Positions 33,432 to 41,357 of a stretch of 64,000 nucleotides of DNA are shown one piece after another. The first letter of the stretch is position 1, and each line of letters begins with the position of its first letter. The position numbers and the translations under genes are program-made. The stretch spans positions 1 to 64,000 of the forward strand of contig DASXZW010000106.1 of assembly GCA_036501665.1 (NCBI GenBank), given 5' to 3'. The stretch comes from DATAUD01 sp036501665 (GTDB taxonomy: Bacteria > Verrucomicrobiota > Verrucomicrobiia > Limisphaerales > Palsa-1400). The notes under the pieces are model-generated. The model saw nothing but the letters and a program-made list of their open reading frames with translations, had not been told where the DNA came from and did no database searches.

Positions 33432-36380
33432 TTACTTCCGTGATTTCTTTTTTCCGCCACTTTTCTGCGGATTTGCAGAAGGAGCAGCGGCTTTCAGAGA
33501 CGGCTCAGGCGCTTTGACCGGCGCTGGAGCAGGAGCCTTCGCAGGCGACGGCGTTGGCGCGGAAACCGGTGAAGGTTGCGAACGCGGTCTTTCAATTGGT
33601 CCAGCCGTGGTCCCGCGTGTCGCCACCAAATAACCAGCCACTGCGATACCGCAGCCAATGGCGCACAGCGTGACGAAAAGCGTGTTCAACGACGGTTTAT
33701 ACCTGAATTCCACCGTGTGGCTCCCGGCTGGAACAACAACTCCGCGCATGATATAATTGCATCGCAAAACTTTGACCGGCTGCTTGTCAACTGTAGCGAC
33801 CCAGCCTGGCGATATTCGGTCGTTAAATAACAGGACGGATTGTGTTTTTGCGTCGGCCTGGATTTTGACGTATTTCGGATGGTAATCCGCGATTGTGGCG
33901 GTTCCGTCATCCGAAGCCCCGGAAGCTGCCGCCGCGGGAACAGGAGTGTCAGGGGACACCAAAACAACTTTCTCAGGATCAAACGCGCGATCTGAGAGGA
34001 TTTGCAAGGCGTCCTGGTTATTGGTCACAACGGTCCAATTGGAATAAAGCTTCACACGAGGCAGCGCTTCATCAAATTCGATCATCGCAAACGCTCCTTT
34101 GTTTGCCTCTTCGACAGTCAAATCGCCGACATCGCCCAATTGCAGGATGTCGGGCTTCCTGACTTGGTTGTAGAATGAATGAATATGAAAATGGGCGTTG
34201 AAGGCGCGACCGCGTTGATTCAACAAGTCAACACCATTGGCCGTGGACATGATGAACCGAGTATTGGTCAGTTGCCAGAGGCGGATCGCGGGAAAAAGGT
34301 CTGTTTCGCGGATATCGGTGCCCTTCAATTCAAACGCCTTCAGATAATTAGTATCGATGTCCGGCAGGTGCGGCGCCTGCGAAAAATCAAGGCTCTGAAT
34401 GTTGTGATACGGAAAGTCGTTTTGAATCCAAAAGAAGTAAAGTTCCCCAAGGCCAGGGGTAATGCCGCTGCCGGGTCCCCTTGGTTCGAGTTTGCCGATA
34501 ATGCGATGATCAAAGGGCCTGTCCTTTAGAAAATCGACTATGGGATTCATCGAATACTTTTCCGTATAATCGAAATAGCGGATCCAAGGCACGTCGGCCC
34601 GCACAAGGTCAGTAACCATTATGAGGCCGATTATGATCCAAGCCCAATTTGCGTCCTTGCCCGCCCACGCCCCGCTGACAATGCAGGCAATCGCCCCCAC
34701 TGACACCGCCAGATATACCACAAACCACATCGCATGTGTGATGCTAAAACCCGCCATCTTTATCGCCTCCGCAGGATCAACGGCCTGGTCTTCCATGTAT
34801 CCGCTCAGTGCGCTTCTCTCTGCATTGAGAACGAAAAGCGCCACAATGGAAAGCCCCAGTAATCCGAAAATAAAATACATCCATTTTTTCTCGAAACCCA
34901 CCGCTTTGGCCCACCACTGTTGCAAGTGATCCGGGAGAAAGTCCGCTCGCCGCGTACTGGTCCGCACGTAGAGCCGATACAATGCCTCCATGCCGTAAAC
35001 TGCGAGTATCAACCATCCCAAGTGAAACGGCGTCAGGAATTTTATCGGATTGCGCACCATTGAGACAAATGGAAGGTGATAGAGAATCTTGTAGAGAAAG
35101 CCATACCTGCCCCAGGACGCCAATACCGTAAACAACGCCACCATCCCCCAAAAGATTACCATAACCCGCTCCTGTTTAGTGAAGGGCGATTGCGCCCGGC
35201 GAAAGTTGGCCAGAGCAAAAAATGCAAGCAGCGTAACCAGAATGCCGACGAATTCCCCGCTGCCAGAATATCTCCAATAAATGCCGGCCTTCTTGGTGAT
35301 GTTGGCAATTGGTGCGGTCCGTTCGTGGCGAGTCTGGGTATTGAGTTGCTGTCTGTATTCTTCAGGAATGTTGAAGAGCAGAGCCGTTTTGCGCCGCACC
35401 TCCGGATCGTTGCTTGCCAATCCATCAATTCGCGGGTCGCGCCCGATGCCGCCCCAATAAGCGCTGGAGTGGTCAGGGTGGAGGATGTGTTGCCGCATCC
35501 GATAACCAAAAAGGCCAGGCGCAACAAGCTGCAGAGTTTCCGCCTTGGGCAAACTCCATTGTGTGGCGGAATTCCAACGAGTAACCTTTGTCTGTTCGTC
35601 CTGCCCCATCGAAGAAACACCTTCGATCTGAGTCGTTACAAGATTCGATATTGTGTGGATGGCAATGAAGAGCGCAAACCCGGCTACCAGAAATTCGCCC
35701 AGCGCCGCCCGACCGATTCTCGCCCCGATATTTCCTTCTTCGGACAGAAACCACACAACCGCGTAGGCGCCGGCAAATACGCTGAGAATTGCCCCGACAT
35801 CGAAGCCTTCCATGACCCCCATGCCGACTGCAAGGCCCGCCAGAATAGCCTTGGCCCAAAGCTGGCTTATAGCTCGTGTGGACAAGGCGGACAATGCAAG
35901 AAAAACCATCGACACGGACATGTTCCACATTCCAGTCCCCCAACACGCAACGGATAAAAAATGATTGTTCAGCCCCGCTGCCAACCCGCCCAGCACGCAA
36001 ACAGTTGGGTTAAACTTTAACTGCCGGAAGAAAAACCACGCTGAAAAACCCACCAGGAGGAGCGTGAGGGGCGGATAAATTTTCAGGAACAATTCTCTTG
36101 GCATTGTGCTCGCAACGATTGCCGTAATGGTCGGCGCCGCCGCCGGTCCTGGCCCGCCAAGCCAGGCCGTATTATACCAGGTCCCAAGAAACCGCTCCGG
36201 CAGACGGGCCTGTTCGGCTTTCAACGTGCCGAGAGGCGTATCGTTATCAAAAAGAATTTGATGCGGCTCAAAGCTCTTGGAGAACAAAACCAACAGGGTC
36301 AATCCTAATATCGCCAGCAAAACCAGCCACTGGTTTGAATTTGGCCTGGAAATCGCCGATCCGCTGGATGCCGCTCGCAT
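33432..36380 (-). CDS. Large YfhO-like integral membrane protein
   Basis: 982 residues with 12 or more hydrophobic helices. The N-terminal loop (FEPHQILFDNDTPLG) and the later AGLNNHFLSVACWGTGMWN resemble YfhO-type membrane glycosyltransferases, a GT-C-like group of poorly known substrate. Between membrane parts lies a soluble domain (residues about 640-860) with beta structure. The C-terminus is an unusual Ala/Pro/Lys-rich tail (PAKAPAPAPVKAPEPS, then GGKKKSRK) of about 60 residues, probably cytoplasmic or unstructured. It meets birA tail to tail with 4 bases between. It is likely to be in one operon with the sulfotransferase upstream. Confidence 0.7.
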   Translation of the reverse strand: MRAASSGSAISRPNSNQWLVLLAILGLTLLVLFSKSFEPHQILFDNDTPLGTLKAEQARLPERFLGTWYNTAWLGGPGPAAAPTITAIVASTMPRELFLKIYPPLTLLLVGFSAWFFFRQLKFNPTVCVLGGLAAGLNNHFLSVACWGTGMWNMSVSMVFLALSALSTRAISQLWAKAILAGLAVGMGVMEGFDVGAILSVFAGAYAVVWFLSEEGNIGARIGRAALGEFLVAGFALFIAIHTISNLVTTQIEGVSSMGQDEQTKVTRWNSATQWSLPKAETLQLVAPGLFGYRMRQHILHPDHSSAYWGGIGRDPRIDGLASNDPEVRRKTALLFNIPEEYRQQLNTQTRHERTAPIANITKKAGIYWRYSGSGEFVGILVTLLAFFALANFRRAQSPFTKQERVMVIFWGMVALFTVLASWGRYGFLYKILYHLPFVSMVRNPIKFLTPFHLGWLILAVYGMEALYRLYVRTSTRRADFLPDHLQQWWAKAVGFEKKWMYFIFGLLGLSIVALFVLNAERSALSGYMEDQAVDPAEAIKMAGFSITHAMWFVVYLAVSVGAIACIVSGAWAGKDANWAWIIIGLIMVTDLVRADVPWIRYFDYTEKYSMNPIVDFLKDRPFDHRIIGKLEPRGPGSGITPGLGELYFFWIQNDFPYHNIQSLDFSQAPHLPDIDTNYLKAFELKGTDIRETDLFPAIRLWQLTNTRFIMSTANGVDLLNQRGRAFNAHFHIHSFYNQVRKPDILQLGDVGDLTVEEANKGAFAMIEFDEALPRVKLYSNWTVVTNNQDALQILSDRAFDPEKVVLVSPDTPVPAAAASGASDDGTATIADYHPKYVKIQADAKTQSVLLFNDRISPGWVATVDKQPVKVLRCNYIMRGVVVPAGSHTVEFRYKPSLNTLFVTLCAIGCGIAVAGYLVATRGTTAGPIERPRSQPSPVSAPTPSPAKAPAPAPVKAPEPSLKAAAPSANPQKSGGKKKSRK

Positions 36381-36397
36381 GAGATGATTTCGAGCCT

Positions 36398-37426
36398 TTA
36401 ACGCTCCGTTGGAAAGGATGCCGGCAATTTCAAGTTCCGATGCGCGTTTTGCAATTCCGATCCCGGTGTGAATTCGCAGGTTGCTCGCCGCGCAATCGGC
36501 AATCGGCTGGCCCGCTCGACCACTTGAGCTGTGGTGGATCGAATAAGGTCGATCGTGGATGCCTCCAACTCGGCTGAACCGGCGCCGCTACGGCCCTGTT
36601 TTCCGATATCCCTCGCGTTGGTTGCTTTGAGTTTCTCAAATTGCATGTTTAACGCCGCCCGTTCCAATGTAGAACTCGTATGCGGCACCCCGAGCCATTG
36701 CAACACCTGACTTAAAATCCTGTTCTGGTCTGCCGAGAGCTGCTCATACGATACAAAATAGATGGGCGCCCCATTTTCGGCCGCTGTCAAATAGCTGGAA
36801 ATGTGGCTAACCCAGCCGGGCAGCGCCTCGCGACAAAAGCCGTCGATGTTCAATTGGCCACCCTGCCCCGCTCGTTTGCCGGTCACGGCTTCCCGCATAT
36901 TGTAGTGATAAAGTGAGACCAGCGCGTCCTCCGGCAACCTGTACAAATAAAGATGCCGGCAACGCTGAAATGACAGATCCGACGGAAGACGATTGCCCCA
37001 AAACCTCTCCTTCAATTCATCAAATGAATCGTGGCTCTTAATCAGAATGCCTGGCGTAGTGACCGCTCTGTTGCGCAAAGCCACCCGGCTGCAATAAAAG
37101 TCGGCGATAATTTCATCCGGATGAACCGTTAATTTTGTATTGGTGTCAATTCCATGGTTTTGCAGAAACACATCCGAAAGAAGGTAACGCATCCACGTAT
37201 TTCCTGAGCGAGGGTACGATGTGATAAACGTAATTCCCTCTCCCCCGGCCAGGAGATTTTTGATCTCCCGCATATTATGCGCCTCAATGAACTTCAGGCC
37301 AATCACACGACGCACTGGCCCGGCCCCCTCAGTAATAACGCGAGGAATCCATCTCAGCGTTTCAGGCTTCAACAACCGAGATCCGAGCCGAACCCCTTCA
37401 AAGCATAGCCGGGCCAATTGCCTCAT
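36398..37426 (-). CDS. Sulfotransferase domain protein
   Basis: 342 residues from the ATG at 37426. A GTG at 37522 would add 32 residues without homology-like features. PAPS-binding signatures are present: the 5'-phosphosulfate loop FITSYPRSGNTWMRYLLSD and, about 110 residues on, the 3'-phosphate segment HLYLYRLPEDALVSLYHYN. The C-terminal helix (SYEQLSADQNRILSQVLQWLGVP) is typical. It probably sulfates a surface glycan or lipid using PAPS. The acceptor is unknown. The downstream YfhO-like gene lies 17 bases away on the same strand, supporting a role in envelope polysaccharide. Confidence 0.85.
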   Translation of the reverse strand: MRQLARLCFEGVRLGSRLLKPETLRWIPRVITEGAGPVRRVIGLKFIEAHNMREIKNLLAGGEGITFITSYPRSGNTWMRYLLSDVFLQNHGIDTNTKLTVHPDEIIADFYCSRVALRNRAVTTPGILIKSHDSFDELKERFWGNRLPSDLSFQRCRHLYLYRLPEDALVSLYHYNMREAVTGKRAGQGGQLNIDGFCREALPGWVSHISSYLTAAENGAPIYFVSYEQLSADQNRILSQVLQWLGVPHTSSTLERAALNMQFEKLKATNARDIGKQGRSGAGSAELEASTIDLIRSTTAQVVERASRLPIARRATCEFTPGSELQNAHRNLKLPASFPTER

Positions 37427-37680
37427 TCCCTTTAATCGGAAAAAAGAGGCCTTGTCTGCCACCGGCGTCTTGCGGACACACCCTTGGCATGTATCTAATT
37501 GCTGACCAACTAATTCTTGCACTTTTGTAGTAGTGCTTTACCTTACAGGGCTCTCAAGGCAAGTCAATCCCTTTCAGATCGTATTTGAAGCCAGTCACTT
37601 TCGCTGGGAAACGCACTCTCTGTGCGCAAATCAAAATTCCCTTGTGTGCGCGGAAAATCTTAGCCACCCTGATCTTCCTA

Positions 37681-38319
37681 ATGTCGCCATCAATCAAGAA
37701 TCAACTCAAGAAAATACCCGGCGTGGATAAGGTTGCCCATGCCCTGGGTCTGGTCTCAAATCCCCTGGAAGACCGGACTTTTTTATTGCAGATGCTGCCG
37801 AAAAACTCAGTTGGAGCTGAGATCGGAGTCCACAAGGGAGATTTCTCTGAGAGAATTCTTGAAATCGTCCAACCCAGGCAGTTTCACTTGATTGACCCTT
37901 GGAAGCACGAGTCTTCGGCTGCCTACCAGGACGCTTTGTATGGAGGGCAGGCCAAAAACGGTCAAGATGAAATGGACCGTCGCTATGAGGCAGTCCGCTC
38001 CAGATTCCAGTCGCAAATGGGGCGAGGCCAGGTGGAGTTTCACCGCGGTTTTTCAACGGACGTTTTGAACCAGTTTGCCGATGATTCTCTTGACTGGGTT
38101 TATATCGATGGAAACCACCTCTACGATTACGTCAAGAAGGATATTGCCCTCTCTTTTCGCAAGACCAAAAAGGGTGGATTTGTGACGGGCGATGATTACA
38201 TGGACGGTGGATGGTGGGACGGCGGTGTCAAGAAGGCTGTGGATGAGTTCGCCAAAACGCCCGCAGCCGAGCTGGTCGAAATACGCCACAACCAGTTTAT
38301 TTTCCGCCGCAAGTCCTGA
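37681..38319 (+). CDS. Class I SAM-dependent methyltransferase (Methyltransf_24-like)
   Basis: 212 residues from the ATG at 37681. The frame stays open to 37585, but those residues lie in the divergent promoter region and look non-coding. The methyltransferase fold shows SVGAEIGVHKGDFSERIL (SAM loop), HLIDPWKHE (acidic strand-2 end), LDWVYIDGNHLYDYVKKDI and GGFVTGDDYMDGGWWDGGV. This is the pattern of small glycan- or lipid-modifying methyltransferases near polysaccharide genes. It is divergent from the sulfotransferase and converges on the radical SAM gene. Confidence 0.82.
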   Translation: MSPSIKNQLKKIPGVDKVAHALGLVSNPLEDRTFLLQMLPKNSVGAEIGVHKGDFSERILEIVQPRQFHLIDPWKHESSAAYQDALYGGQAKNGQDEMDRRYEAVRSRFQSQMGRGQVEFHRGFSTDVLNQFADDSLDWVYIDGNHLYDYVKKDIALSFRKTKKGGFVTGDDYMDGGWWDGGVKKAVDEFAKTPAAELVEIRHNQFIFRRKS

Positions 38320-38341
38320 ATCAGAAGGCTAAAAATCCGGC

Positions 38342-39484
38342 CTAATAGGCCGGGCGATAGTGCAGACACGATTTGCAGGGCGTCGGAGGATCGCCGTCAC
38401 GAAATTTTTGCGCTATTTCGTCGTATTTTCCATGCTTCCACGGATCCGCGAGATTTTGTTCCATGATGTTTCCCACGCACAGGTCGTCGTGCGCGTCAAA
38501 ATTCTGGCAGGTGCAGGCCGACATTGTTCCGTCTGCAAAAATGCCCATCGCCCCCCACATGAATGCGCATGGCGTCCGCTTCGGAGGCCGCCCAGGCTTG
38601 AGAAACATCCATCCCGTCAGGTCTTCACTCTTAATGGCTCCCAACCACGAGGAAAAGGCGTAAGCCCGGTCAATCAGGAACCCGCGCCGTTTCAATTCCT
38701 TGTAAGCGGGCTGGCGCTGCGGCAGGAGGCTGTCGGTGCGAAGATTTAAGATGAATGGAATCGCCTTAAAATACTTTGATTCGGAAATGTCCAGCAACTG
38801 CCGATAAATTTTATCGAATTTGTCCACGCGATAAACCCGTTTGTATTCCTCGCGTTCCAAGCCGGAGATGCTCAGGGAAACGCGAGTCAGGCCGGCCTGG
38901 GCCAATTCCTCGAATTTCTCCCGTGTCAATAAAATCCCATTGGAATTGAGATCAATGTCGGTGATGTTTTTCCTGGATCGGGCGTAGCGCACTTTTTCGA
39001 CGAAATCTTTATCGACAAGCGATTCTCCCACTACCGGGGTTAGAACGAGCGCGCCTCCCCCCAATTGGTCGAAATCGTCAATCGCCTTATTGAAAACGGC
39101 GGAGGACATGACCTTCTTGGGCCGGGTTTGATGTTGGTAGGCGCAGAAAGTGCAATTGGCGTTGCAGATATTCGACACTTCCACCTTGAGGAAAGCAGGC
39201 CGTGTAGGATTCTCTCGCGAAACCCCCTGGACTCTCCAATACCGTCTAAACCACCAGTCGGCCAAAGCATAATAGAGACGCCAGACAGGTTTGAACGGGG
39301 CTGATGAGTATATTCTTTCAACCGCGCTTTTTAACTTAATCTGGCGATTCCGCGCGCGAGTTTCCTTGGGTGAAATTGGCCTTGCAGACAAACCCGCCTC
39401 CGGGGTCTTCGATTCGCTGGAATGTTGAGATGCCAACATATCAATACTTCCCTCGACCGGAGTCGTAAGGAATCGCGACCTCAA
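38342..39484 (-). CDS. Radical SAM / SPASM-domain protein
   Basis: 380 residues. The radical SAM cluster motif is C107-x3-C111-x2-C114 (CNANCTFCAY), with the SAM-binding GG-like segment in QLGGGALVLTPVVGES. The C-terminal SPASM region has several Cys (CAFMWGAMGIFADGTMSACTCQ, then CVGNI and CKSC) that would hold auxiliary 4Fe-4S clusters. The first 85 residues are basic and variable, so a later start is possible. SPASM enzymes modify peptides, sugars or proteins. No precursor peptide gene was noticed nearby and the glycan neighbours make a carbohydrate role possible. Confidence 0.82.
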   Translation of the reverse strand: MRSRFLTTPVEGSIDMLASQHSSESKTPEAGLSARPISPKETRARNRQIKLKSAVERIYSSAPFKPVWRLYYALADWWFRRYWRVQGVSRENPTRPAFLKVEVSNICNANCTFCAYQHQTRPKKVMSSAVFNKAIDDFDQLGGGALVLTPVVGESLVDKDFVEKVRYARSRKNITDIDLNSNGILLTREKFEELAQAGLTRVSLSISGLEREEYKRVYRVDKFDKIYRQLLDISESKYFKAIPFILNLRTDSLLPQRQPAYKELKRRGFLIDRAYAFSSWLGAIKSEDLTGWMFLKPGRPPKRTPCAFMWGAMGIFADGTMSACTCQNFDAHDDLCVGNIMEQNLADPWKHGKYDEIAQKFRDGDPPTPCKSCLHYRPAY

Positions 39485-39611
39485 AAAATGGCTTCTTAGT
39501 GGATAAGCGCCAGCAGTTCATGGCATTGAAAGATACATATCTCAAATGCGCTTTCAGGTCAACCTTCATTGCCGAAAGAACCGAAAGGTTTCGGAACCGC
39601 CTGGTCTTTCC

Positions 39612-39989
39612 TCAGCCCTTCGGACTGGCGCCCAGAAGTTTCTCGATTTCGGACATGATTTCACTGAGCGAGGCGGTTTTGTCGAGGTAGCGGGAGACCT
39701 TTTTTTCGATAGTGTCGCGAACGAGGGCCCGGTCAAACACGGCGCCCGTCAAAAGCAATATTGGAATCTTCGGGCCAAGCTTCTTAATGTCCTCAATCAG
39801 CGTGAAGCCGTCCCCTTCCTCGATCTGAAAATCCATGATGATCAGATCGGGCGGGTCTTCTTTGACGATTCTTTTTGCGCTTTCCGGCTCAGCAGCCGTA
39901 TCGACACGATAACCGCGACTCGTCAGGGCTTCCTGGAGCAATTCGCGAATGTCCGCTTCATCATCAATGCATAGAATATGTTTTTTCAT
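39612..39989 (-). CDS. Single-domain response regulator (CheY-like receiver)
   Basis: 125 residues, receiver domain only. Key residues are present: the acidic pair D9/D10, phospho-acceptor D53, T81 and K104. There is no output domain, so it must act by protein contact or pass the phosphate on. It lies 19 bases after the sensor gene on the same strand and is surely cotranscribed. Since that sensor ends after a PAS domain without a kinase domain, the phosphate donor must come from elsewhere. Confidence 0.93.
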   Translation of the reverse strand: MKKHILCIDDEADIRELLQEALTSRGYRVDTAAEPESAKRIVKEDPPDLIIMDFQIEEGDGFTLIEDIKKLGPKIPILLLTGAVFDRALVRDTIEKKVSRYLDKTASLSEIMSEIEKLLGASPKG

Positions 39990-40008
39990 GGGTTTACGCT
40001 ATTGAGTG

Positions 40009-41169
40009 CTAACCGACCAGTTGAGTGCCGGCCTGATTGCGAACAGTCACCACGCCGCCGACAACCTTGCTCTGATCGTGAAGTGGAACCAGGCTGAATC
40101 GAACCGGGATCGATTCCCCGGAACGGGTTTTCAGTATCGCCGGTCGATCCTGAATTTCGCGCCCGTCCCGCAAAGCCAGACTGATGGGATTCTGATCGGG
40201 CGCGCCATCGCCTGGAAGCTGCAGCACCCTGTCAATGGATTGGGCGACCAGGTCCTGCGGCTGCCAGTTGGTTTGATGAACCACGGCGGGATTGATCCGG
40301 CTGACGTTGAGAGCCCGGCTGATGACAAAGACCATTTCGGCGATTGAATTGATGATTAGCTGATTGTAACGGCCTTGATGATCAAGCGCCTGATAGGACC
40401 AGCGCCGCTCCAGGTTTTCCTGCTTGAGGGCAGAGTTGGTCTTGACAAGTTCGGCGGTGCGTTCCTGCACTTTTGTTTCAAGCTGCGCGTTGGCGTCTTC
40501 CAACGCCTTGGCCGCCATTCGGCGCGCGCGAAGATCGTCGCGCAACAAGCCAAAAACAAACGCCACCAGAATGAAATCCACGACAACACCGGTGTAAACG
40601 GTCCATTTGGTTGACAGAGCCTGGGCATGCTCCTCGGCATCGCGCCGTCGTAACAGGTCTCGTTCCGCTCCGATCAACGTGGGCATGTAACGCTCAATTT
40701 TCCCATCAGATTCCGCATCGGGACCCGAGAGACGCTGCTTTACGGTGACCAACCCTCCCTGTTCGCGGGCCCGCGCAATGGAACGGGCAACCTCAACACG
40801 ATTGCTCAACATCACGTCTATGTCGGCTATTCTGGCATGAAAGTCCTCTTCGCCCGCCCCGGACCGAGTCAATGCGAACAACTCATCACGGCGCTCAATC
40901 ATCGTCGCGTACGCGTTGCGGTAAGCGGCCTGGTCGCGCGCGTCACCGGTGATCATGAATGTGCGCAACGCGGCGTCCCCGGCGTGAAGATAGGAGACAA
41001 TATCCGCCGCGTGAATAATGACGTCGTGTGTTTTATTGACCCAATCTTCGCTTTCGATGTGACGGTGAATGGTTTGCAGAGCGGATGTCGCCACAAATAC
41101 CAGGATCAACAGCATGACGACAAAAAATCCGATAAGGCGTCTCTCGATGTTGTCCTTCATAGCGCGCAA
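40009..41169 (-). CDS. CHASE3-PAS membrane sensor lacking a kinase domain
   Basis: 386 residues. Helix 1 (LIGFFVVMLLILVFVATSAL), an extracytoplasmic CHASE3-type helical domain (DIVSYLHAGDAALRTFMITGDARDQAAYRN, then RDELFALTRS), helix 2 (YTGVVVDFILVAFVFGLL), a coiled coil rich in Glu/Gln (ALEDANAQLETKVQERTAELVKTN) and a PAS domain that ends at the stop. No HisKA, HATPase or GGDEF domain follows, and the PAS domain looks complete to its last strand. It may be a truncated histidine kinase, or an adapter that modulates a separate kinase. It is cotranscribed with the receiver protein downstream. Confidence 0.82.
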   Translation of the reverse strand: MRAMKDNIERRLIGFFVVMLLILVFVATSALQTIHRHIESEDWVNKTHDVIIHAADIVSYLHAGDAALRTFMITGDARDQAAYRNAYATMIERRDELFALTRSGAGEEDFHARIADIDVMLSNRVEVARSIARAREQGGLVTVKQRLSGPDAESDGKIERYMPTLIGAERDLLRRRDAEEHAQALSTKWTVYTGVVVDFILVAFVFGLLRDDLRARRMAAKALEDANAQLETKVQERTAELVKTNSALKQENLERRWSYQALDHQGRYNQLIINSIAEMVFVISRALNVSRINPAVVHQTNWQPQDLVAQSIDRVLQLPGDGAPDQNPISLALRDGREIQDRPAILKTRSGESIPVRFSLVPLHDQSKVVGGVVTVRNQAGTQLVG

Positions 41170-41357
41170 GCAGGCAATTCCCAGACTTCAAACGTCAACA
41201 ACAAATGGCGAACTTGACAGAGGTTCGCCGCTGGCTGAGCAATCAAATTACGGTTCACTTTCAAACGACAGTGATCAGTTTTTTGCGTAATCAAGCGAAT
41301 TATGAAATCTCTGGAAAAGAAGTCCAGTCCATTTTGAGCAGTTTTACGCGCAAATAG

